This document shows positions 26,656 to 35,000 of a stretch of 64,000 nt of DNA, piece by piece (within the stretch, counting starts at the first letter, position 1; each line of letters starts with the position of its first letter). A program made the position numbers and the translations under genes. The notes beneath the pieces were generated by a model. That model did no database searches, was not told the origin of the DNA, and worked only from the letters and a program-made list of their open reading frames with translations. This DNA comes from Nocardia vulneris (GTDB lineage Bacteria > Actinomycetota > Actinomycetes > Mycobacteriales > Mycobacteriaceae): NCBI RefSeq assembly GCF_001613425.1, contig NZ_BDCI01000015.1, forward strand, positions 230,727-294,726, in the 5' to 3' direction.

Positions 26656-27941
26656 CGGTGTCCAGCATGCTGGACACCTCGACGAACTCCCGCTCTGTCT
26701 CGCTCGGCCGTTCCGGCCCGAGCCGTTGGCGCCGTGGCATCGTGGCGGCGGCCAAACAGAGTGCGTACGAGGGCGCGTCCGACCGCATCCTGCGGCGCTT
26801 CGGCTTGGCGATCGGCATCGCGGGCGTGATCGTCGCGTTGGTGGAGCTGCCGGAGATCGCCGGGCAGAGCCGGTTTCTCGATGCCGGCTGGACCATCGTC
26901 ACGATGGTGCTCGCGTTCGGGCTGTTCCCGGTGCTCGCCGTGGTGTCGATCAGCCTGAGCAGACAGATGATTCAGCTGGTCGCCGGTGCGGCCGCGGTGA
27001 GCTTCCTCGCGGCGCTCGTGGTGATTCCGCTCTCGTATCCGCACCCCGCGCCGGACGTGAGTTCGGTGTGGTTGTACCGGGTGCTCGCGCTCGGCGTGCT
27101 CGCGGCCGTGCTCGCCTGGCGGCCGCTGCCCGCCGTCACGTATCTGGTGGTCGGCTCCGCGGTGGCGTCGCTGTCGAACGGGCTGGTGGTGCCGCACACC
27201 ACGCCGCTGGTGTGGGCGGGTGACTTCGTCCGCGCGGCGGGACTGTGCGCGCTGTTCCTGTGGTGCGCGATCTACGCCAAGGCGGCGGCCGACCGGGTGG
27301 ATCGGGAGTCGGCGATCGAGAGCAGGCGCGCGGCCGCCGTCGCAGGCGCCGCGGCGCGCGATCGGGAACGCGCCCGCTTCGCCGCGCTGATCCACGATGC
27401 GGTGCTCTCGACGCTGCTCGACGCGTCCCGCGCGGGCACCGATTCGCCGGTGCTGCGCAGGCAGGCCGAGCAGACCCTCGAACAGCTCGACGAATGCCGA
27501 GTCGGCGAGGCGGAACCGAATCGGCTGGACGCGCAGTCGGCCACCGGCTTCCTGCGCTCGGCCGTGCACGAGGTGAACGCGGGCATCCGCTTCACCGCGC
27601 GGCGCTGGTCCGGCTTCGACGATCTGCGGCTGCCGGTCGACGCCGCGGGTACCATCGCCGCCGCGCTCACCGAGGCGGTGCGCAACAGCCTGCGGCACGC
27701 CACCGTGGCGGGCCGCGAGGTGCAGCGCACGGTGACGGTGACCATCAGCGCGGGCGGCATCCGGGTCGTATTCCGCGACGACGGAGCGGGTTTCGACATG
27801 AGCCAGGTGCCGGCCGACCGGCTCGGCATCTCGGTGAGCATCCTGGGCCGGATGCGCCAGCTCGCCGGTGGCGCGGGTTTCGTGGAATCGCAGCCGGGTG
27901 AGGGCACCACGGTGACCCTGGTGTGGGGCAGCGATGGCTGA
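26652..27941 (+). CDS. Membrane sensor histidine kinase
   Basis: A 429-residue protein from ATG 26652. Six or so hydrophobic segments occupy about residues 50-205, then a charged linker (AAADRVDRESAIESRRAAAV) and a short HisKA_3-like helix with candidate phospho-acceptor H248 in RFAALIHDAVLSTLL. The HATPase domain has its N-box in ALTEAVRNSLRHA and G-box DDGAGFDM, then GEGTTVTLVW. The first 50 residues are a Ser/Arg-rich cytoplasmic extension. It overlaps the regulator upstream by 4 bp and the next gene downstream by 8 bp. Confidence 0.88.
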   Translation: MTVSSMLDTSTNSRSVSLGRSGPSRWRRGIVAAAKQSAYEGASDRILRRFGLAIGIAGVIVALVELPEIAGQSRFLDAGWTIVTMVLAFGLFPVLAVVSISLSRQMIQLVAGAAAVSFLAALVVIPLSYPHPAPDVSSVWLYRVLALGVLAAVLAWRPLPAVTYLVVGSAVASLSNGLVVPHTTPLVWAGDFVRAAGLCALFLWCAIYAKAAADRVDRESAIESRRAAAVAGAAARDRERARFAALIHDAVLSTLLDASRAGTDSPVLRRQAEQTLEQLDECRVGEAEPNRLDAQSATGFLRSAVHEVNAGIRFTARRWSGFDDLRLPVDAAGTIAAALTEAVRNSLRHATVAGREVQRTVTVTISAGGIRVVFRDDGAGFDMSQVPADRLGISVSILGRMRQLAGGAGFVESQPGEGTTVTLVWGSDG

Positions 27942-28953
27942 CACCGACGCCGAATTCGGCCTGCGCGATCTGCTCGGGCTGCGGGATCCGGCGGCGGGGC
28001 TGTTCCTGCTGATCCTGCAGGCCACCATCGTGCTGTACATGGTGCGCAATTTCAGTGAGTCGCCGCTGATTCCGGCGGCCGCGGCGCTGGCGTTGCTCGC
28101 TGCGGCGGGCGTGCTGGTGCTGGTGATTCCGGTGGATCCGCTGCCGTGGCCGGCGACCGTGTTCGTGGCGGCGTCCGGTCCGCTGGCGACCTTGCTCACC
28201 TCGTTCGAGGTGGAGCAGAACTGGTCCAAGCAGGTGTGGACGGCGTTCGCGTCGTCCTATGTGCTGGCGGTGCTGGTGCTGCGCGGCAGGCTCGGCGCGG
28301 CCTGGCTCGGAGTCGGCGGTGTCGCGGTCGTGATCGCGACCGTCGGTGTGCTCAACGGGGTGCGCGGCGGGGTGATCGCCGGGGCGATCGTGCCCATCGC
28401 GACGGTGGCGGGGGTGTCGCTGTTCGCGCTGATCATGCGGCCCACCCAGCGTTCGCTGCGGCTGTTGCGCGAGGAATCGACGATGCGCGCCGCCGCCGAG
28501 GCGACGATGGCCGCCGAGAACGGCGAACGCGACCGCCAGCTGGCCCGGCTCGACAAGGTCGCCCGTCCGATCCTGGAGCGCATCGCCGACGGCGTCGAAC
28601 TCACCGCCGCCGAACGCGAACAGTGCAGGCTGCTGGAAGCCGAACTGCGCGACGGGCTGCGCGCCCCGCAACTGGTCACCGACGAGCTCAGCAGTGCCGC
28701 GCGCGGCGCGCGTTCACGCGGGGTCGAGGTGGTGCTGCTCGACGACGGCGGTTTCGCCGGGGTGCCGCGCTGGGTCCGGCAACAGGTGATCGAAGCCGCG
28801 ACAAAGGAATTGGACGCCGCCAACGCGGGATCGGTCACGGTGCGCGTGCTGCCGATGGGCCGGCGCATTCTCGCCACCATCCTCGCCAACGCCCCCGAAC
28901 AGGACCGTCGCACCGAGATCGACGCCGCGGGCAGCATCACGGTCTCCACCTAG
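27934..28953 (+). CDS. Membrane protein resembling a degenerate histidine kinase
   Basis: A 339-residue protein from ATG 27934, overlapping the kinase gene by 8 bp. Its layout copies the kinase: five or six N-terminal membrane segments (about residues 20-175), a coiled linker (RLLREESTMRAAAEATMAAENGERDRQ) and a C-terminal alpha/beta domain. The position expected for the phospho-histidine reads RLDKVARPILERI with no His. The C-terminal domain has no recognisable N- or G-box and reads LLDDGGFAG in place of the latter. It may be a pseudokinase that binds or tunes its neighbour. This interpretation is inference from layout and context. Confidence 0.7.
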   Translation: MADTDAEFGLRDLLGLRDPAAGLFLLILQATIVLYMVRNFSESPLIPAAAALALLAAAGVLVLVIPVDPLPWPATVFVAASGPLATLLTSFEVEQNWSKQVWTAFASSYVLAVLVLRGRLGAAWLGVGGVAVVIATVGVLNGVRGGVIAGAIVPIATVAGVSLFALIMRPTQRSLRLLREESTMRAAAEATMAAENGERDRQLARLDKVARPILERIADGVELTAAEREQCRLLEAELRDGLRAPQLVTDELSSAARGARSRGVEVVLLDDGGFAGVPRWVRQQVIEAATKELDAANAGSVTVRVLPMGRRILATILANAPEQDRRTEIDAAGSITVST

Positions 28954-29009
28954 CACCTCGAGACCGGCTGCCCGGCGACGTTGTCGGTGGGGCATGGCAT
29001 TGTTCGGGT

Positions 29010-30209
29010 ATGCGGAAGATCAGTGCGGGGGCGGCTCGGCGGATCGCGCTGGGCGCGCAGGGTTTCGCGGCGCGCAAGCCCGCTCGGGCCACCCGCCGCG
29101 CGGTGCTCGGGGTGCTGGACAAAACGCAAGTGCTGCAACTTGATTCGGTGTCGGCGGTGGTGCGCGCGCACTATGCGCCGGTGTTCAGCCGGATCGGCGC
29201 CTACGACCGTTCGCTGCTCGACGAGGCGGCTTGGCGCGACAGCGCGCGACGGCCGCGGCGCCTGGTGGAGTACTGGGCGCACGAGGCGGCGCTGATCCCG
29301 GTCGAGGACTGGCCGCTGATGCGCTGGCGGATGGCGCAATTCGCGCGCGGCCGCTGGGCGGGCGTGCGCCAGGTGGTCGACCGCAACCCCACGCTCGGGC
29401 GCGACATCCTGGACGTGATCCGCGAGGTCGGCGCGTGTACGGCGGGCGAGGTCGAGCGGCACCTCGAACTCGACAAGCCCCGGGCCAAGGGCTCCTGGTG
29501 GAATCTCAGCGACACCAAGATGATCTGCGAGCAGTTGTTCGCGGCGGGGGAGTTGTCGGTGGGCAAGCGCGTCGCCTTCGCCCGGCACTACGACCTGACC
29601 GAGCGGGTGATCCCGCCGGATGTGCTGGCGCGCAACGTCGCCGAGGAAGACGCGATTCGCGAGCTGGTACTGCGCGCGGCCACCGCGCACGGCATCGGCA
29701 CCGAGACCGACCTCCGCGATTACTACCGGTTGCACCGCAAGCAGACCGAGCCGGCCATCGCCGCCCTGATCGACGCGGGCGAACTCGCCGAGGTCGCGGT
29801 GGAAGGCTGGGACAAGCCCGGCTACCTGCGGGCCGGCACCCCGATGCCGCGCCGGATCGAAGGGGCGGCGCTGCTGTGCCCGTTCGATCCGCTGATCTTC
29901 TTCCGCCCGCGCACCGAGCGGCTCTTCGATTTCCACTATCGGATCGAGATCTACACTCCGGAACCCAAACGGGTACACGGCTATTACGTCTTCCCGTTCC
30001 TGTTGAACGGTGAGCTGGTCGGCCGGGTCGATCTGCGCGCCGAACGCGCGGCCGGGCGGCTGTCCGTCCCGGCCGCCTTCGCCGAGCCCGGCCACGACAC
30101 CCCGGCGACCGCGTTCGCGCTCACCGAGGCGTTGCGCGAGATGGCCGACTGGCTCGAGCTCGACAAGGTGGTCGTCGGCGATCGCGGCAATCTCGCGCCG
30201 CTGCTCTAG
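29010..30209 (+). CDS. YcaQ/AlkZ-like winged-helix DNA glycosylase family protein
   Basis: A 399-residue protein from ATG 29010. After an N-terminal basic helix it has VLQLDSVSAVVRAHY. The Q43-L44-D45 triplet corresponds to the catalytic QxD motif of the YcaQ/AlkX branch (QxQ in AlkZ). The family signature YWAHEAALIP follows, then tandem winged helices and a C-terminal LLCPFDPLIFFRPRTERLFDFHYRIEIYTP block. YcaQ-type enzymes unhook interstrand DNA crosslinks; AlkZ protects against azinomycin-type agents in producers. Family membership is firm, substrate is inferred. Confidence 0.88.
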   Translation: MRKISAGAARRIALGAQGFAARKPARATRRAVLGVLDKTQVLQLDSVSAVVRAHYAPVFSRIGAYDRSLLDEAAWRDSARRPRRLVEYWAHEAALIPVEDWPLMRWRMAQFARGRWAGVRQVVDRNPTLGRDILDVIREVGACTAGEVERHLELDKPRAKGSWWNLSDTKMICEQLFAAGELSVGKRVAFARHYDLTERVIPPDVLARNVAEEDAIRELVLRAATAHGIGTETDLRDYYRLHRKQTEPAIAALIDAGELAEVAVEGWDKPGYLRAGTPMPRRIEGAALLCPFDPLIFFRPRTERLFDFHYRIEIYTPEPKRVHGYYVFPFLLNGELVGRVDLRAERAAGRLSVPAAFAEPGHDTPATAFALTEALREMADWLELDKVVVGDRGNLAPLL

Positions 30210-30218
30210 CGGGCAGGC

Positions 30219-30662
30219 TCAGGAGTCGCGCTTGGGCCCGTACCCGCGCATCTGGTCGCGCAGCGCGCCGGAAACCGCGCTGGACAGCCAGGAATTGAGC
30301 GACTGACCGCTCTGCGCGGCCGCCTCCTCCGCGCGGGACTTCATCTGTTCGACGAGGCGCAGCGTGACCCGGCTGATATCGCCGGTCATCTCCTCGAAGG
30401 TCGGATGGTCGTCGGCGGAAGACGTCTTGCGCAGGTCGACCTTGGCGTCGGTGCCGTCGAAGGACAGGTGCACGCTGCGATCGCCCAGTTCGGTGCTGAT
30501 CTCGGCGGCGAGGTCGGACAGCGCGGCAAGCAACACCAGCCGGGCCGAACTCTCGGTCGCCGCGGCCAACGCCGCCGCGGTGGCCTGGGTCTTCTCGTCG
30601 CCGAGGGCGGCGGCCGCGATCAGGTCCGTGCGCAGGCGAGCGGTGTACTTGTTCAGATCCAT
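30219..30662 (-). CDS. HicB/ribbon-helix-helix-like regulator or orphan antitoxin
   Basis: A 147-residue protein from ATG 30662. The N-terminal part (MDLNKYTARLRTDLIAAAALG) and helical middle are actinobacterial-specific. The C-terminal third, ISRVTLRLVEQMKSRAEEAAAQSGQSLNSWLSSAVSGALRDQ, is a ribbon-helix-helix: a beta strand with alternating basic residues, then two helices and the SLNSWL turn seen in HicB-like antitoxins. No toxin gene is adjacent. Three TGACRTCA motifs lie in its own promoter region, fitting autoregulation. Confidence 0.75.
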   Translation of the reverse strand: MDLNKYTARLRTDLIAAAALGDEKTQATAAALAAATESSARLVLLAALSDLAAEISTELGDRSVHLSFDGTDAKVDLRKTSSADDHPTFEEMTGDISRVTLRLVEQMKSRAEEAAAQSGQSLNSWLSSAVSGALRDQMRGYGPKRDS

Positions 30663-30714
30663 GACATCAGTGTGACGTCATATTTGGTGTCCGGCAAGGG
30701 CGGGAATGACATCA
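30662..30714. promoter_or_regulatory. Three TGACRTCA motifs upstream of the ribbon-helix-helix gene
   Basis: TGACATCA at 30662-30669, TGACGTCA at 30673-30680 (a perfect palindrome) and TGACATCA at 30707-30714. The first two are 11 bp apart, one helical turn, and the first touches the start codon. Ribbon-helix-helix proteins bind tandem sites in this way. The region is shared with dapA, whose start is at 30810. Confidence 0.6.
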
Positions 30715-30809
30715 CTCTGACGGAATGGGAGCGGGATCACCCGACTGGCCGGTCCGTTCGGAGACGACGGTGTCGAGGGCGTTATGCCGACCGGGTAGCC
30801 TTTCTGACC

Positions 30810-31718
30810 ATGACGAACGGTAATTCGACGCAAAGCGAGCTGAGTGCGTCCGGCACAGTTGGTGTCGCGATGGTGACTCCCTTCAGTGCCGACGGCAAGC
30901 TCGACGTCGATGCCGGAGTCGCCCTTGCGTCACACCTGATCGATCGTGGAGTCGATCTGCTCGCGATCTCCGGGACCACGGGCGAATCACCGACCACCAC
31001 CGAATCGGAGAAGGCGGATCTGCTGCGCGCCGTCGTCGACGCGGTCGGCACGCGCGCCACCGTGATCGCGGGCGCGGGCACCTACGACACCGCCCACTCG
31101 ATCGAGCTGGCGCGTAACGCGCAACGGGCCGGCGCACACGGCCTGCTCGTGGTCACGCCCTATTACTCGCGTCCCTCGCAGGAGGGTTTGCTCGCACATT
31201 TCACCGCGGTCGCCGATGCCACCGACCTGCCGGTCACCCTGTACGACATTCCGCCGCGCTCGGTGGTGCCGATCGCCACGGACACCCTGCGCCGCCTGGC
31301 CGAGCATCCGCGGATCGTCGCGGTGAAGGACGCCAAGGGCGATATCAACGCGGGTGCCGACCTGATCGCGAACACCGGTCTGGCCTTCTACTCCGGCGAC
31401 GACACGCTGAACCTGCCCTGGCTCTCGGTCGGTGCGACCGGATTCATCAGCGTCATCGGGCATCTGGTGCCCGAGCGGCTGCGCGAGCTGCTGACCGCCT
31501 ACACCACCGGTGACGTGGTGCGCGCCCGCGATATCAACGCGAGCCTGGTGCCGTTGAACGCCGCGATGTTCCGCCTGGGCGGTGTCGCGATGAGCAAGGC
31601 GGGTCTGCACCTGCTCGGCATCGAGGTGGGTGAGCCACGGTTACCGCAATTGATGCCGTCACCGGAACAACTCGAGGTCCTGGCCGCTGATCTGCGGGTG
31701 GCGGGGGTGCTCGCATGA
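30810..31718 (+). CDS. dapA: 4-hydroxy-tetrahydrodipicolinate synthase
   Basis: A 302-residue protein from ATG 30810. It shows VAMVTPFSADGKLD at the N-terminus, the GTTGE active-site loop, VVTPYYSRPSQEGL with the catalytic tyrosine, YDIPPRSVVPI, and the Schiff-base lysine in IVAVKDAKGD. This (beta/alpha)8 enzyme condenses pyruvate with aspartate semialdehyde in the first step committed to lysine and diaminopimelate. Its stop overlaps the start of rnj (ATGA), as in mycobacteria. The thyX gene that precedes dapA in mycobacteria is not in this window. Confidence 0.97.
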   Translation: MTNGNSTQSELSASGTVGVAMVTPFSADGKLDVDAGVALASHLIDRGVDLLAISGTTGESPTTTESEKADLLRAVVDAVGTRATVIAGAGTYDTAHSIELARNAQRAGAHGLLVVTPYYSRPSQEGLLAHFTAVADATDLPVTLYDIPPRSVVPIATDTLRRLAEHPRIVAVKDAKGDINAGADLIANTGLAFYSGDDTLNLPWLSVGATGFISVIGHLVPERLRELLTAYTTGDVVRARDINASLVPLNAAMFRLGGVAMSKAGLHLLGIEVGEPRLPQLMPSPEQLEVLAADLRVAGVLA

Positions 31719-33757
31719 GTGAACCGCTAGCTCGTCGTCCGCGTCGTACTGCCAGCCGGGCCGCCGGCGCGCCCGCGCCGGTGCCGCCGCCCGCGCCGGT
31801 CGAAAAGCCTGCCGCGGCACCGGAAGTCACCGAGGTGGTCGAGGTGACCGAGGTGGTCTCCGAGAAGTCGGTGCGCACCGGCGACGCCGAGCGGACCGAG
31901 CGCTCGGCCGCCGTGCAGGCGACGCAGTCGAAGAAGTCCGCGCCGCCGAAGAAGGCGGCGCGCGCCGAGACACCGCAGAACCAGCAGGCCAAGAAGTCCG
32001 GTCGCGGTCGTCAGCAGTCCGGTCGCGGTCGCGGCGAGCAGTCGGCGCCGCAGCAGGACCCGCGGGCCGTCACGCCCGCGCACGATCGGCTCGGCACGCC
32101 GCCGAAGCTGCCGAAGAACGGCCTGCGCGTCTTCGCGCTGGGCGGGATCGGCGAAATCGGCCGGAACATGACCGTTTTCGAGTACGGCGGCAAGCTGCTC
32201 ATCGTCGACTGCGGTGTGCTGTTCCCCGAGGATCAGCAGCCGGGTGTCGACCTGATCCTGCCCGATTTCCGGCCCATCGAGCATCGAATGGCCGATGTGG
32301 TGGCCGTGGTGCTCACGCACGGCCACGAGGATCACATCGGCGCGGTGCCGTTCCTGCTGCGGCTGCGCTCCGATATCCCGGTGGTCGGCTCCAAGTTCAC
32401 CCTCGCGCTGGTCGCGGCCAAGTGCCGGGAGCACCGGCAGCAGCCGAAGCTGGTCGAGGTGGTCGAGGGCCAGCACACCGATCACGGACCGTTCGCCTGC
32501 GAGTTCTTCGCCGTGAACCACTCCATCCCGGACGCGCTGGCCGTCGCCATCCGCACTCCGGCGGGTGTGGCGCTGCACACCGGCGACATCAAGCTCGACC
32601 AGCTGCCGCTCGACGGCAGGCTCACCGACCTGGCCGGTTTCTCCCGGCTCGGGGACGAGGGCGTCGACCTGTTCCTGGTGGACTCCACCAATGCCGAGGT
32701 GCCCGGCTTCGTGACGCCGGAACGCGAGATCGGCGGCGTGCTCGACACGGTGATCGGCAAGGCGCGCAACCGGGTGATCGTCGCGTCCTTCGCCAGCCAC
32801 GTGCACCGCATCCAGCAGGTGGTCGATGTCGCGCAGAAGTACGGCAGGCGGGTGTGTTTCGTCGGCCGCTCGATGGTCCGCAACATGCAGATCGCGCAGG
32901 ATCTGGGCTATCTGACCGTGCCCGACAACATCGTCGTGGAGCTCGATCAGGCCGCGACGCTGCCCGGTGACCGGCTGGTGCTGATCTCGACCGGTTCGCA
33001 GGGCGAGCCGCTCTCGGCGCTGTCCCGGATGGCGCGCGGCGATCACCGGCAGATCAACATCCGCCAGGACGACCTGGTGGTGCTGGCCTCCTCGCTCATC
33101 CCGGGCAACGAGAACTCGGTGTTCGCCGTGGTCAACGGCCTGGCCAGGCTGGGCGCCACGGTGATCACGCAGCAGAACGCCAAGGTGCACGTGTCCGGGC
33201 ACGCCTCCGCGGGTGAGCTGCTCTACCTGTACAACGCGGTGCGCCCGACGAACGCCATGCCGGTGCACGGCGAGTGGCGGCATCTGCGCGCCAACGCCGC
33301 GCTCGCCATCGCGACCGGCGTGCCGGAGGATCGGGTCATGCTCGCCGAGGACGGCGTAGTCGTGGACCTGGTCGACGGCATCGCGAGCATTGTCGGGCGG
33401 GTACCGGTCGGGCACGTGTACGTCGACGGTCTGTCGGTCGGCGATGTCGGCGAGTCGACGCTGTCGGATCGTCTGGTGCTCGGCGAGGGCGGGTTCATCT
33501 CGATCACCGTCGCGATCGACGAGACCACCGGCAAGGCGGTCAGCCCGCCCGAACTCAGTGGCCGCGGCTTCTCCGACGACCCGACGGCCCTGTCGGACGC
33601 GGCCCAACTCGTCGAGGCCGAGCTGCTGCGCCTGGCGACCGAGGGCGTCACCGATACGCATCGCATCGCGCAGAGTGTGCGGCGCGTGGTCGGCCGCTGG
33701 GTGGCCGACACCTACCGCCGCCGCCCGATGATCGTGCCGACCGTCATCGGCGTCTGA
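31715..33757 (+). CDS. rnj: Ribonuclease J
   Basis: A 680-residue protein from ATG 31715, coupled to dapA. About 125 N-terminal residues form a low-complexity Pro/Ala/Glu extension with a basic Gly-Arg-Gln segment (KSGRGRQQSGRGRGEQS) likely to bind RNA. The metallo-beta-lactamase domain follows, with zinc motif LTHGHEDHIG near residue 200, then VNHSIPD, HTGDIKLD and VDSTNAE. The beta-CASP segment has SFASHVHRIQQ, FVGRSM and VSGHASAGE. It is a dual 5' exo- and endoribonuclease for mRNA decay and rRNA maturation. A strong terminator follows. Confidence 0.97.
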   Translation: MSEPLARRPRRTASRAAGAPAPVPPPAPVEKPAAAPEVTEVVEVTEVVSEKSVRTGDAERTERSAAVQATQSKKSAPPKKAARAETPQNQQAKKSGRGRQQSGRGRGEQSAPQQDPRAVTPAHDRLGTPPKLPKNGLRVFALGGIGEIGRNMTVFEYGGKLLIVDCGVLFPEDQQPGVDLILPDFRPIEHRMADVVAVVLTHGHEDHIGAVPFLLRLRSDIPVVGSKFTLALVAAKCREHRQQPKLVEVVEGQHTDHGPFACEFFAVNHSIPDALAVAIRTPAGVALHTGDIKLDQLPLDGRLTDLAGFSRLGDEGVDLFLVDSTNAEVPGFVTPEREIGGVLDTVIGKARNRVIVASFASHVHRIQQVVDVAQKYGRRVCFVGRSMVRNMQIAQDLGYLTVPDNIVVELDQAATLPGDRLVLISTGSQGEPLSALSRMARGDHRQINIRQDDLVVLASSLIPGNENSVFAVVNGLARLGATVITQQNAKVHVSGHASAGELLYLYNAVRPTNAMPVHGEWRHLRANAALAIATGVPEDRVMLAEDGVVVDLVDGIASIVGRVPVGHVYVDGLSVGDVGESTLSDRLVLGEGGFISITVAIDETTGKAVSPPELSGRGFSDDPTALSDAAQLVEAELLRLATEGVTDTHRIAQSVRRVVGRWVADTYRRRPMIVPTVIGV

Positions 33758-33768
33758 CCCGAACGCGG

Positions 33769-33802
33769 AAAAGCGCCGGTTGCCTTGGCAACCGGCGCTT
33801 TT
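33769..33802 (+). terminator. Strong terminator after rnj
   Basis: AAAAGCGCCGGTTGCC (33769-33784) and GGCAACCGGCGCTTTT (33787-33802) form a perfect 16-bp stem, with the right arm ending in TTTT. It starts 11 bp after the rnj stop. Because both ends carry the A/T runs, it may work in both directions and serve the convergent lipoprotein gene at 33850. Confidence 0.9.
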
Positions 33803-33849
33803 CGTTCGTGGCTCAGTTCATTCCCGAGACGTTCATTCCCGGGACCGGC

Positions 33850-34416
33850 TCATTCCTGGCAGGCCGCGGATTCGATCTTCGCGCTCTTGACGATGTTGCA
33901 CGCGAAGGTGTGATCGACCTTCCATTCGCCGCCTTCGGAGACGAAGGAGATGAACGCGTTGTCGACCGGCGAGCCGCCGATGGTGACCTTGGCGTCGGCC
34001 TTCACCTTGCCGTCCTGCGGTTCCTGCACGTTGGTGACCTCGACCTTGACGTCCTGCTTCTTGGCGGCGTCGACCAGGTTGGCGACCAGGTACGGATCCT
34101 GCTCGGCGGCCTGGATCCAGCTGATCTTCTCCTTGTTCGGCACAGCGGGATCGAACGCCTTGGTGAGACGGTCGTTGAGCTGCTGCACCGACGGCTTGGC
34201 CAGGGCGGGCGAGGACGGTGTGGTCGGCGCGGAGCCGGTCTCCTTCTCACCCTTGTCGCTGCCGCCCTGCAGTTCCCCCGGCTGCGTGTCGGCGTTGGCG
34301 CTGGTGCTCGGCGACGCGTCCTTCTTGTCGTCGTTGCCCGAGGCGCAGGCGGTAAGCGTGCACGCGGCGGCGGTCAGCACGACGGCCACGGCGGTGCGGA
34401 AAGTGCGATGCTTCAC
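33850..34416 (-). CDS. Secreted lipoprotein, MTB12 (CFP-2)-like low-molecular-weight antigen
   Basis: A 188-residue protein from ATG 34416. The signal peptide ends in lipobox LTAC with C24 as the lipidated residue. A 45-residue Ser/Thr/Glu-rich linker follows. The folded domain (PSVQQLNDRLTKAFDPAVPNKEK to FVSEGGEWKVDHTFACN) resembles the MTB12/CFP-2 antigen family of mycobacteria. It probably sits at the outer face of the plasma membrane; its function is unknown. It follows the DUF4189 gene after 15 bp on the same strand. Confidence 0.85.
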   Translation of the reverse strand: MKHRTFRTAVAVVLTAAACTLTACASGNDDKKDASPSTSANADTQPGELQGGSDKGEKETGSAPTTPSSPALAKPSVQQLNDRLTKAFDPAVPNKEKISWIQAAEQDPYLVANLVDAAKKQDVKVEVTNVQEPQDGKVKADAKVTIGGSPVDNAFISFVSEGGEWKVDHTFACNIVKSAKIESAACQE

Positions 34417-34431
34417 TGTGTTTCCCCTGAA

Positions 34432-34812
34432 TCAGCCGTGGTTGGACGTGCAGTTCCAGTGCACGATGTACGCGTCGGAGTTGTTGTAGGACAAAGCCTT
34501 GCTCTGCGCGGACCGGCGCGAGGCGGCGTACGCCCAGCTGTAGTTGCCGGTCCGGTTCGAGTACGCCACGGCCCCACACCCGTTGGCGAACCACACCACG
34601 GTCTCGCAGTCGCTCGCCCCGCAGCTGCGGACCGCCCGCGCCTGCGCGGACGAGGAATCCGGGTAATCGTAGGAGTACCCGATCAACCCGGTCGACGTCG
34701 ACAACGCGATCGCACCGTAGTTGTACGGCTTGGCTTGCGCGGCGGGCGCGCTGATAGCCAGCGCGCAACCTGTCGCCGCGATCACGGCCGCACCAGTAAG
34801 AAACTTCTTCAC
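34432..34812 (-). CDS. Secreted DUF4189 protein
   Basis: A 126-residue protein from GTG 34812. A clear signal peptide (VKKFLTG, then a hydrophobic core ending APAAQA) has an AxA cleavage site near residue 30. The mature domain is the DUF4189 fold with IALSTSTGLIGYSYDYPDS, an S-C-G...C pair and CGAVAYS, and further conserved cysteines likely in disulfides. It is exported and of unknown function; related proteins are common in nocardiae and mycobacteria. It is the first gene of a two-gene unit with the lipoprotein at 33850. Confidence 0.85.
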   Translation of the reverse strand: MKKFLTGAAVIAATGCALAISAPAAQAKPYNYGAIALSTSTGLIGYSYDYPDSSSAQARAVRSCGASDCETVVWFANGCGAVAYSNRTGNYSWAYAASRRSAQSKALSYNNSDAYIVHWNCTSNHG

Positions 34813-35000
34813 AGGGAATTTGCCCTTCTTCGTTTCAAGAGTCCACGACCCGATGGACCGAGTGACAAGGTACATAGCGAACACTCATTGCGCTACCCAG
34901 GAATTCGGGGGTTCGGCGTGTCCCAAATCAGAAATAGGTCCGATTCACCAATGGGTGGGTCTCGGCGGTGGGAAGTGGTCGGTATGTTCAGGAGATGAGC

